From NCBI GenBank assembly GCA_958295665.1, contig OY282558.1, positions 353,877,034 through 353,941,033 on the forward strand: a DNA stretch of 64,000 bases, in the 5' to 3' direction. The translations under genes and the position numbers were made by a program. This document shows, piece by piece, positions 47,098 through 56,597 of this stretch (positions are counted from its first letter, which is position 1; each line of letters starts with the position of its first letter). Below the pieces are notes generated by a model that made no database searches, was not told the origin of the DNA, and saw only the letters and a list, made by a program, of their open reading frames with translations. Source of the DNA: Tipula vernalis (lineage: Eukaryota > Arthropoda > Insecta > Diptera > Tipulidae).

Positions 47098-47334
47098 CTT
47101 ATACTCGCCCCATTCACCGGTGCGTTTAGCCTTTTCTTGAATAATCTTCTCGTTTTTTTCCTCAGTTTACCCAGCGTCCCGTTCCACCAAGGGGCCATCT
47201 TGGAATCTCTTCGCTTAACTGGGCAGCTGTTCTCGTAAGCCAAGTGTATAGAATTGTTTCGCGTCTTTATGGTCAGCCAACACGTTTGATAGGGATAGAC
47301 TTCAGTGGCCTCTAGGGGGTTCGTTGCTGCCATA

Positions 47335-48935
47335 TTAACTAAGACACCACAAAAAAAAATCGTGTTGAGAGGAAAAGAAATATTTTGAAGAGAAAAAAAA
47401 AATTTATTTTGAAAGCTATATGATCCACCACGAAACCTTACTCATCACCAACAACAAAAAAAGACGATTATTCCATTTTTTAAACTTTAAACTAACACTT
47501 AATTATATTTAAATAAAATATTAGAATACATAGACATTTTTTTTTTTTTTTGAAACAGCTATGATGCTTTCTTTAAATATATTTTTTTTATGGTTAAGTG
47601 TGTTGTAAATAATTGTAACCTTATTGTAAAACTAAAAAAAACTCACCCCTAAGTATCCATTGAGTACTCGATGGCTCCTTATGGTTTGTATCTTCTGAAA
47701 AAAATTGTTACTTGTTGCGATCACAACCACTCACTTTACCATAAAATATAATTACTTTAAGAAATTTAAATAATTAAGTAGCTATGTGTTAACTTAAGAA
47801 TACAAAAGAAATTTAATAATTTAAACACAAGATTTAAGAACCAAAAAAAAAAAAATTGAAATAAATATACACTTTACACTTGATCTTAAAATTACTGATC
47901 AAGGTCACACAATTGAAGATCTGTTGTTTCTGGATGCGTCAGTCGCTTTGTTGTTTTATCCAAGCCATATGATCAGGTATATTTGTAGAAAATAAACATT
48001 TACGGTTTAACCAATTCAAAGTGGCTAATGAGGCCCTGTACAAACCAAGAACAAATATATAAGCCAAACCATCCCAGAAATAACCAGCAACAGAGCAAAC
48101 TCACCCGCAAAACTATAGCACTATGTATATATCCAATAACGTTTTGATTTATTTCCCAGTTTCACCGTTGACTGGTCACACGGATCCCATCTTGATAAAG
48201 AAAATAATAATTTCAACAAAGTACCAAACTCACTAAATTGCACAGCGATTCTTACCCGTTTAAGTAATAAAAGGACTTTTGTTAAATACTTTTGCCTTTT
48301 TTGGGGTATGAACTTTAACAATTATGTGCACGTTTTATACACCTTATAATTATATTTAACTTTGGTAGGGAAATAGGTAAAGTTTAAAAAAAAACAATTA
48401 CCAAAAAAAACTGTTCCAGAAGAAAATATAAAACACTACAAAATAACCAATTTTATTTCCCAATAAATAACACTATAGCCGCAGTGGCCTCTCTGACATA
48501 ACTAATTATTATTTTTCTAAATATTCTTGTCATACCAATTTGTTCCTATGTACAAGTAATTATATAAATTATTTGTAATCAGTTTGTATAGGTAATACTA
48601 ATATTAATATATTAATTCCCCTACACTAGAAATTCGGAATAACATATCCCCTCACAAAAAAAATATATGACTAAAACAATTCCCATTAGAGATAATATAC
48701 AATACAATCAATTGGTCTGAACAAACATCACTAAGAGAAATCACAGATTTACAATTACATCTATTGATGAGGAATTCCCGCTTAAAAATAAAATAAAAAA
48801 CAAGAATATGTATCGCTTATGTATTATATAATACAATAACACTAACCATATCGGAATATATATTTAAATCACAAACTGCTACAGAATATGGGCTACGTGC
48901 CGTACCGTTGCTTGAACCACAATAATTTAATTTAT
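47335..48935. mobile_element. Unidentified insert inside the LINE
   Basis: LINE coding text stops at about 48940 (minus strand, after TTGVNK) and resumes at 47333 (NPLEATEV then AYENSCPVKRR). The ~1.6 kb between is much more AT-rich than the LINE and has no long coding frame. No terminal repeats or target duplication were found by eye. A solo LTR or a non-autonomous transposon are both possible. Confidence 0.5.
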
Positions 48936-48939
48936 TTAC

Positions 48940-49305
48940 TCCAGTCGTAACAGAATTATGCAGCTGGTTTGAAGAGATCTTCAAATCCTTTGGAGACTCT
49001 ATGTTCCCCACAACCGAGGGCATTTCTGATTCGAGTGAGACTCTATAAGAGTCCCAGTCGGTCAGTTTTGGAATTCTGATTTCCTGCCGCTGCATGGTCT
49101 CAGCCGCCAAATCGAATCTGATGTGCAAGTGATCCGATAATGAGGCCTCTTCAGACACATGCCAGTTTTTGACCAAGTCGCTGAAATGCGGACTAGCAAG
49201 TGTCAGATCTAGGACCTCTTGCCTAATCGCATTTATAAAAGTAGGTTTCCTTCCCCTATTGAAAATGTCTACATTATTTGAGATCAGAAATTCAAAAAGG
49301 TACTC
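48940..49305 (-). pseudogene. LINE endonuclease, C-terminal part
   Basis: Minus strand: ISNNVDIFNRG, TFINAIRQEVLDLTLAS (49290-49195), then VKNWHVSEEASLSDHLHIRF (49175-49115). This holds the S-D-H motif that ends apurinic-type LINE endonucleases. The N-terminal half with the catalytic E and the GDFN block is missing: ORF1 text passes into this block within about 20 bp near 49310, so an internal deletion fused them. Confidence 0.82.
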
Positions 49306-49309
49306 ACCC

Positions 49310-50408
49310 CGCCGACAGAAGCCGGTTTAGTTCCACTCTGACCACCCTTGGGATGCAATTGTACAGTCCCAAACTTATAGTTGACCTTAAAGCCAACCCG
49401 CTTGAGCTTCTCAACTGAAGAGTGGTCCATAGAGAACGTGAAAAAGGCCGAAGAGCCTTTCGCCTCTCTCCTGTTCACTCTCCAGTTGATCGCCCGCATG
49501 CCCTCATTTTGGCTTTTTATAAAACCAAAAAGCTTCTCCGTGGGCAATTCAGCACTATTTGGGAAGGTGCCGAACACAATCCTGGCTCGAGGCAGGTTTT
49601 CCGCCTCGGCCACGATCAGCTGCGCACCCTCCCATGGCTTGATACTGCCTATGGCCTCCCTGAGCTACTGAACAATGGCCCGGTCAGCAGAGGTTAGTAC
49701 CAGCCAACCAGGCCGAAGCTGACTGCCAAGGAACTTAGGTTTAAGCTCCTTGGCCTCTTGCTCCAGCACCTTATCTAGGATGCCCTCCTGGACAGCCTTA
49801 AGCTGCTCTCCAGTGGGGACAACCTCTGGAAAACCAGTGGGCAAGATGAAGGTAAGTCCAGACCGGACCGCAGAACCCGAGACCGTCGGGACAGATTCTT
49901 CTCCCCTGGCCTTTTTTTGTGCCGGTGGAGTACCCTCATCCGAGCGGACCCTCTTTGACGGTGGGGCCTCTGCGGGAGCACAAGACTCCCTTTGTGGCCG
50001 CATCGCCAGAAGCCTTGTCTCGCTTCCGGGCGGTTTGCCCTCAGCAAGAAGCCTCTTGTACCGATTCTGCGCGGCCCCACACATTTTCACGCGAGGAGCC
50101 GCGGAAGGTTTGTCAATGATGATGACAGTTCCTTTCGGGTCCTCCCCGATGACTTTGCTCCCCCCTGCTTTCACAGAGGCGATACCCCCACTTACGGGGG
50201 CCGAGTTCTCAGCTCCTGAGGTGGCAATGTCGAAGTTGAGAACTAATTTCTCAATCCCCGAACGGAGCTCCCCATCCGATAGACCACTCATCGAGAGTCC
50301 CACAGCGGAAAGAGGGCCGAGGTCCTCGAACACCACCGCGGAACTATCGCTGGTGCATGACGCTTTAGGAGCGTTATCGTCCTTATTATTTTTACTTTGT
50401 TTAAACAT
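49310..50408 (-). pseudogene. LINE ORF1 with DUF4780
   Basis: ATG 50408 opens a frame of 247 codons ending at 49665. Its first ~190 residues are low-complexity and charged (PSKRVRSDEG, PPAQKKARG), as usual for nucleic-acid-binding LINE ORF1 proteins. Then GWLVLTSADRAIV begins the DUF4780 fold. After a frameshift near 49640 the domain continues at 49613-49310: AEAENLPRARIVFG, INWRVNRREAKGSSAFFTFS, FKVNYKFGTVQL. ORF1 proteins of this type coat the element RNA. Only one frameshift is seen, so the copy is relatively young. Confidence 0.82.
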
Positions 50409-50858
50409 TTTATTCCCACGAGTTGCTGGGAAAAGAGAGTCGCCAGTGGGACACCCAGCTTTACCACAGGAAGGCTAAATAAAACTGGAGGGTGCCTGGT
50501 ATCCAGAGTCCGCATACTTTGGACTGATTAACCTATCAGCCATTCATCCATCGGCATATGCTGTTCCACCTTAGATTAAGGTTTTTTATCAAGGATTTCT
50601 CCTTTAGCGCCTTACTTTAGCCTGTGCCAAATGGTCAGAAGTACCAAAGGGCCTCAGTTACCAGTGACTGCCACGAGGAGGCAGTACGTACACTTGCGAA
50701 TTGTGACCAGGTTACCCCTTCCACAATTGTACCCATCCAGCTGCCTAAAACATGACCAGAACAGCTCGCGTAATGTGCACCCTACCGAAAGGTTACGGAG
50801 CTGGTAGATTACTCTACTCAACTTTGATCCCCCCCTCCAGTAGACGCCAAATTACCAC
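50409..50858 (-). promoter_or_regulatory. LINE 5' leader
   Basis: GC-richer non-coding sequence between the Penelope junction (50859) and ORF1 ATG (50408). LINE internal promoters lie in this position; no particular promoter motif was identified here. Confidence 0.4.
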
Positions 50859-51480
50859 AACCTCTGTATCACTTAAAAGTTTTGTCATTTTATTTTTGTA
50901 ATCTGTTCTGTTCAAAAGCACCGTCTTGTTAGCTTTATCGGATTTAGTTAAACATAGATTTGGATTCTCTTTTAAAAATTTAGTTATCTCTTTTTACAAT
51001 TCGGAATTATGTATAGATTTTTAATTTAAAAATTGTGTTATAACATTTGTTGTTTGAGCTCTTTTCTCGTCCACAAAATCTTCCCTTATTTCCGATAAAA
51101 TATTCTCTAAATCGGTTAAAATTTCTAAACCTGGAATTTTGTTCTGTTCTACCCGGAAACCAAAATTAGGCCAAAATTCAATGCCATATAACATTCTTCT
51201 CGGATGATTGTATCAGTTAAATTAATCACGTTACATTTTTCTTATCAAAATTCAATTTGTTTTTGTTTCTTTTCTTAATTTTTAAATTTGTTGTCTAATG
51301 TGTCTGTTTTAATTTTTTGTATAATTTTGGAATGTTCATATGCTCCATTAATTCATTTCATATACCAACATTAAATTCTTGTCTCAACAATATAAATAAA
51401 GTGCTAACCTTATCTTCTAACCTTTGTAAGGTGAAATTACATATTTTAACTCTTTGGCATTTTTAGACTTAAATTTACAT
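50859..51480 (-). pseudogene. Penelope-like element, N-terminal region
   Basis: Minus strand: a helical N-terminus (51480-51140), then PGLEILTDLENILSEIRED (51140-51080), and after two stops KFLKENPNLCLTKSDKAN and KMTKLLSDTEV (50985-50859). The T-K-S-D-K-x-N block corresponds to the TKADKG(N) signature that precedes the RT core in Penelope-like proteins. The protein is cut right after SDTEV by the LINE. Confidence 0.78.
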
Positions 51481-51839
51481 AGACGGACAAAAATTATAAA
51501 AACAGAATGATATAAAATAAAAATTGCGTCTAATACGTTTCTGAATTGAACAGAAATGTAGCGTATTTATTCATTCTTTATGTACGTGACAAGGTACAAT
51601 TGTACCTTTTTTGTTATCAATCTAATGTTTTTCTATTTTCGCTTTGGGCTCTATGCTTGATGATTTTATTTAGCCTCTATTGAACTTTTTTAAGTCGATT
51701 ATAATTATTTTCAACCAAAGTGTGGAACAAAATTATTTACTTATTCCGCCAAATCAAATAATACCCCTTAAACGCATGACAAAGGTACGTTTGTACATAT
51801 GAAGCCAAGAAAAAGAACGATGAAACAAATAAAAATAGA

Positions 51840-52650
51840 AAAACACCTATTTTCAGTCACAAATTTATTATTTCCAATTTAAAGTGAACACTGATTGCAT
51901 TTTGTAATGGTTTCTGCTTTTTTGTTACAAATTGGCCGTTTGCAGATCGAGCAGCATTTTCGAGTTTTTCGCTGAAAAGATGAAGTCAACCGACAAACTA
52001 AAACAGCTTCCTGAATGCAAACTTCCAGTTTTAGTCGCATATACAGATGGTTGAGTAAAAACGATTACAGGATGGCCTAACATACACTCTATTCCCGATT
52101 TAGTAGAAAATAGCTACAATTCATGAATTGAATTTTTGATTTTCGCAAGGTCTTCAATACCAATTGTTCATGACCAATTGTTTGACTAGATTTGTGGAGA
52201 TTTGACCTTTTCGGGGTTGTTTTGACTGTAGATTATAAATTCAGCGAGAGTGGCGACACCCAGTATATTGTAGAATATAGCCTGTGCCCACCGGAGCACC
52301 TTACATTTTGTCGAATAATGCGTCACCATCTTATCCATATTATCGACTCCTCCTTCGGTGGCATTGTAATACAAAATCATTTCCCGTTTTATTTTTTGGA
52401 CCATCCGTATTACTTCTAGTGTCCATCATCGACAAAAATGTTATAATGCGATTCCTTTTTGTAACATACGAGCAAATACTCACTTTCCCATCGTCGCTGA
52501 ACCCAAAGTAGGACGAATATTATTCCTTACTTGCACATTTCTTGGATTCCCTTGGGATGGAGGTTTGGTTTTGGTTTATAGTACCTACCATTGTCAACTG
52601 CTTCGATAACAACAAACGCTTTATGGGTAGTGTGTAAAAGAAATTATCCA
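51840..52650 (-). pseudogene. piggyBac transposase, C-terminal part
   Basis: Minus strand: KRLLLSKQLTMVGT and IPRE (52640-52540), FGFSDDGKVSICSYV, then FLSMMDTRS (52500-52420). These are followed by the DDE-domain end YNATEGGVDNMDKMVTHYS (52375-52310). The Asp of GGVDNMD is the conserved fourth acidic residue region of the family. A cysteine-rich tail, C-x-x-C ... C-N-x-C-like, is seen in a shifted frame at 51975-51890 and matches the C-terminal PHD-like finger. The first two catalytic Asp blocks are absent. Confidence 0.82.
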
Positions 52651-52739
52651 TTCTGACATTCCAGCGAGAACTTTTAAATTGGTGGCACAAATCGCGCAAA
52701 TTTTATTTTTAAGAGTCGTGATTTTTTCGAGATTTTCGT

Positions 52740-54440
52740 TATTACATTACTGTACCTATGTTATTACATTTCTGTATATTTCTATTTTACTTTACTGATT
52801 TTTTGAATCATTTTAGCTTTATTTAATAAATACTTAATAAAAGATAAAAGATACGAAAATTAGATGAATTGTTCCAGTGCATTGATAATATAAGTTTCAC
52901 CATTATTTTAGTAATAAAAGTAGTTCAATAAATTAATGTAGATATATAGAATTTAATATAGGAATATAGAATTTCGAAACCTATTTATCAATTGTATTGT
53001 AAGTTTATTCTTCAAAAATCTAAATTAAACGTAATTCTTCAAAATTTAAATTTTTATATAAGTACGAGCGGAAATTTCCCAACCGGAAAACCTTTGGTAT
53101 GTTTGTGAACCATTTCAAACCACAGAATCCTTACCCAAGCATTGGAGAATAATTTATTTATCATTGTGAAATGAGACAATGAAAGAATCTAGCGAAGAAG
53201 CAAAAGAATGTCGATGCTGAGTGATATTAAGTTGCTGGGCCTAACTTTGTTATATATTTAAAGACACCTTTTATGTAAATTATGTTATCTTTACCATTTG
53301 CTAAGCATTGTTTTATGAATTAGCTCTTGCTCAAAACTTGATGCGTTAGTTAAATGATTTTAAATTTATGCCAATAAATAAATAAATTTATTAAATAAAT
53401 AGTATGAGTGTTAAAATATAATTATATATGTATGCTCAGCTCATGTATGTAAGCTCAGTCAATATTTAGAAGAATGCCACTCATACTTACCTATTACAGA
53501 AGCTCAGAGAGAAAAAACTCGTCCCCTTTTGATATTGTGCAGGATATAAGAGCAGCTTTTAGAGTCACGGAACCATCGACTTTAAGTAACATTAATATAC
53601 TAGAAAATTAAAGAGCTGTAGAAGGGGAAATTTTTGTATTAAATGAACATGACTGCGATGGTCAGAGAAATATCATATTAGGAACCATATATAATGTTAA
53701 ACATTTTGCAAATTCTCCACTGTGGCTCATGGACGGGACGTTTGAAGTTGCTCAACATGCAAAAATTGTTTACAATTCATTGTAAAATACAAAAGGAAAT
53801 TATGCCGATGATATATTGTATCATGGCCAGCAGAAGTCGGTTGGCGGTTGGTTCTGATTGCCAAAAAATTGCCGTATGGTTTGAAAAAATTATTGAATCT
53901 TCTTATCCTCCACCAGAAATACGGTCAGTGGCAGATCTTTTTGAAGAAAATTTGCCAAGGACCCAAAAAAAGAGTCGAAGGTTGGCATAGACGTCTCCAA
54001 ATAATTACTTCTAAGCCTCATCTTGGTGTTTATGAGTTGATAAAACTGCTAGTAAAGAGCGTGCCAGCAAAAGTCAATATGTTCCTAGAACTAAACGATT
54101 ACAGTTAGTTTTAAGAGAAAATATATAAAATCAAAAGTAAATTTGCTTAAGAGGCTTGCCCATAATATGCGATTTCATTAATTCATAATTCTTTTTAAGC
54201 GGAAAAGGTCTATTTTATTGTTTCCCTATTATACAACGTATTTATAATATACAATACATTCTCGAAAAACCTCTTTTATAAGCAATTTGATCAGCTTGAG
54301 ATTGTCTGGAGTCGGGATTTTGTTTAGTTGGGATTTTGTGCAGTCGAAATATTGTAGAGTCGGAATTTTAATTCGTTTTCTTTTCGGTATTTTATGTTTT
54401 CGATATTTATGATTCGAAATTTTGTGGAGATACCGAATAA
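52740..54440 (+). mobile_element. FLYWCH-type MULE fragment inside piggyBac
   Basis: Coding remnants at 53470-54110 on the plus strand: EECHSYLP-like and the E-G-E-I-F-x-L-N-E-H-D tract (53480-53660), FANSPLWLMDGTFEV (53708-53755) with the first catalytic Asp, and VEGWHRRLQIIT (53970-54005). The same blocks occur in the MULE at 58.3 kb. The second Asp and C-x-x-H region is missing. The right side (54300-54440) has repeated TCGAAAT/TCGGAATTTT text like the TIR of that MULE, so the insert probably ends there. No left TIR was recognised. Confidence 0.75.
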
Positions 54441-54449
54441 GAATCCACA

Positions 54450-55080
54450 CTTTAGAATGATTTACACCAATTGTAATAAGCATTATAGGGGTAGAACTCG
54501 TTGGAGGTGAAACACTTCCAACTTTTAGCAGGTTTTCCGGGATTATTAGCGTTCCATTCTTTAAATAATCTGATAGCTTTCCGATTCGAATCGCGTAGAA
54601 TAGTGTCCACCTCTGAAAATATACATTTGAATGTTTCTGCAACAGATAAGAATTTTGTTGAAGCGACTGGTTCAGGTTTGTGACGGTAAATATTCTGTTT
54701 CTGTATCCGAGTAACAGTCGGTGGGATTTGCGTCCATACCGTACGATCTTTAGTAATAAAACCGTGAATGGAAGATACGCTTCCACCAAAAATATCTTCG
54801 TCAGTTTTATTATCTTCATTTGGCTCGTATTCATCCGAAACTTGTTCATCATGTAGCCCTATTTCAATATCAGATGCATTGTAAGCATTTCCAACGTCCG
54901 ATAATTCATTAACACCCTGAACACCTACCTGAACACCTTCTGAGCCTTTATCATCAAGATTAATTTCATCGCCGGTACGTACTTAATCGCCAAAAGCGAA
55001 TGCCAAATGCTCGTTTGGAACTGGTCGATTACAAAGATTATCAAGCTTACCGTGCGAATGCAGCTTGAGATAATTCATCC
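54450..55080 (-). pseudogene. piggyBac transposase, N-terminal part
   Basis: Minus strand: an acidic N-terminus (EINLDDKGSEGVQ, then SDEYEPNEDNKTDEDIFGG; 54990-54780), then FITKDRTVWTQIPP (54770-54730) and PEPVASTKFLSVAETF (54680-54630). The acidic leader and the D-x-T-x-W-x-x-x-P-P block are standard for piggyBac proteins. There are several frameshifts, and the DDE core that should follow is deleted around the MULE insertion. Confidence 0.75.
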
Positions 55081-55426
55081 ATGTTTACTTGCCACATTTG
55101 ATATTGCGCAGGATATATTCACGAAACAATATTCGCTCAGACCAAATTATCGATTATAAATGATTGGAATAAAGTATTGCACAAATGCAAAAAGGATAAC
55201 AATATAAAAAACAAATAGCGGCCGCTCTAATTATCGTTATTTTATGTAATTTGTATTTAATACGAATTCCCTTTTTGATAACGCAAGTGTTTAAGTTGCT
55301 ATCTAATCGAAGTCATATTATGTAAACGCGAAAATAGTTCATCTCCCACACAAAACCTATGAAGGTACAAATGTACCTTAGCCACTTATGATAAGATGTA
55401 AACTGTGTCAATCACATAAAGGTTAA

Positions 55427-55839
55427 AAGAGTAATATATCTTACTGAAAGTGAATTTAGGCAAAAAAAAAAAAACATACAAAATTAAGGACACGTTATCA
55501 AGGAATAATTATCTCACATCAAAATAAAAAACCAAAAAATACTGACACAAGATGTGGATCAATGACGTACGTACCAAATTTGACTGAAAAAATTAACAAA
55601 ATTCTAAAAAATGACTCGAAAACATTGATACTAGCTAACAAAATTGGAAATAAATCTTACGACTGGTATCGAAAATTAAAAGATAAAATACCTGACGAAC
55701 AAAAAATGGACTTACTCGTACGAGTATATACAAAATTCAATGTAAATGTTGCGATTCATGCTATGTGGGTGAGACTAGCTAAACAAAATTAGTACGAGTA
55801 TATCAACACCGACAATAATACACGTAACATACAGATCAG
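55427..55839 (+). pseudogene. Right arm of the Penelope-like element with GIY-YIG start
   Basis: Plus-strand copy of the element's 3' coding end. The frame from 55562 gives TYVPNLTEKINKIL and KLKDKIPDEQKM. In the next frame (about 55731-55785) YKIQCKCCDSCYVGETS follows, the start of the GIY-YIG endonuclease domain with a cysteine cluster before it, as in Penelope and Poseidon elements. A stop follows and the arm ends at 55839, so the domain is truncated. Confidence 0.75.
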
Positions 55840-56595
55840 CTTTACTTAAATATTGTGTTTTGTTTGACATTGTTTGTACTAAAATATTCAAATACGTTGA
55901 AATTCAAACTTTTATGAAAGTATTTCAGAAGTCACAATTAAGAATTTGTAACGTTTCGTTTAAAAATTTGTTTTACAATAGGAAAAAAAATGATTTCCCA
56001 TATGTTTTGTGTGTTTTACTATCAAAAGTTTCGTTTTTTCCTCGTTTCTAATTCCCTTATAAAAGCTCAGATTTTTTTATTATGGCTCTATAAAATACAG
56101 GGTAAACACATGTCGAAGTAGCCAAGGGAAACACATGTCGAAGTAGCCCAATTTTTTTACTGAATTGTAGTAAGCGTAAATTTAAAATGACACTGCATTT
56201 TGTTTTGTTATTTGAAGTTTGAATTTTGTTGAGTCAAATAATCATAATCTCCCTATCCATTAATCGCATTACATCTAGTGTTCATTTTTCACTATTTATT
56301 TATTTAAAATATTATTAACCACTAGCCGAGAAATTTTGTTTCTCAGGCTACTAAAACACGTAATAATGATGCCTTCTAGGACTAAGTAGTAGTGGAAAAA
56401 ATAATTAAATCGATGAGCATGAAGAAAACAAAAAATCAAAACAATCTAGCATGCATCGCAAATTCAAAATAACAATAGAAAGATATTCGAATTCAATCTT
56501 GAATAGAGGCAATAAAAGAGATGATTATTGCAGAGCCTACTCTATAAATAAGAGCCTCCACATTGACTGTATTTTTTACTAAGCTTAAAATAAGG
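55840..56595. other. No gene; repeats
   Basis: 55895-55960 resembles 35276-35345. AAACACATGTCGAAGTAGCC occurs twice in tandem at 56103 and 56129. 56400-56535 is an inverted match to about 63045-63165 (for instance CAATCTAGCATGC and its complement). The 63-codon frame at 55860 lies in the dispersed repeat and is unassigned. Confidence 0.55.
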
Positions 56596-56597
56596 TA

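Larger units (their letters stand above)
46440..50858 (-). mobile_element. LOA/R1-type LINE inserted in the Penelope-like element
   Basis: On the minus strand: a GC-richer 5' leader (50858-50409), ORF1 with DUF4780 (50408-49310), the endonuclease C-terminus (49305-48940), an unrelated 1.6-kb insert (48935-47335), then linker and RT blocks (47333-46440). It is unusual in keeping its 5' end and lacking its 3' end: RT is cut after block 2, and RNase H, 3' UTR and tail are missing. The Penelope text flanks it on both sides (SDTEV at 50859-50873 and SPAYN at 46430), with the Penelope segment in between deleted. Its higher G+C content stands out from the surroundings. Confidence 0.8.
51573..55422 (-). 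mobile_element. piggyBac-like transposon in the right Penelope arm
   Basis: The right end reads ATCACATAAAGG then TTAA (55423-55426). Its inverted form, CCTTTATGTGATTGACA, matches the left end CTTTATGTACGTGACA at 51574. Subterminal palindromes AAGGTACAATTGTACCTT-like (51591) and AAGGTACAAATGTACCTT (55364) sit near both ends. The left Penelope arm serves as an empty site: its text CATTAAAAGAG joins what here flanks both sides, proving insertion at TTAA. The left TTAA has lost two bases. The transposase inside is split by a MULE fragment. Confidence 0.82.
45362..55839 (-). mobile_element. Penelope-like element with inverted terminal arms, multiply interrupted
   Basis: The left end CTGATCTGTATGTTAC (45362-45377) and the right end GTAACATACAGATCAG (55824-55839) are exact inverted copies. 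The left arm (45362-45923) and right arm (51455-51572 plus 55427-55839) are ~530-560 bp inverted repeats. The element gene is on the minus strand: N-terminal part at 51480-50859, RT core and C-terminus at 46437-45362. A LOA/R1-type LINE occupies 46440-50858, a piggyBac element 51573-55422. Penelope-like elements are known to form such terminal pLTR arms in direct or inverted orientation. Confidence 0.78.

Noticed and set aside
49422..50515. Long plus-strand frames opposite the LINE ORF1
   Set aside because: The GC-rich antisense of ORF1; the DUF4780 match and codon pattern support the minus strand.
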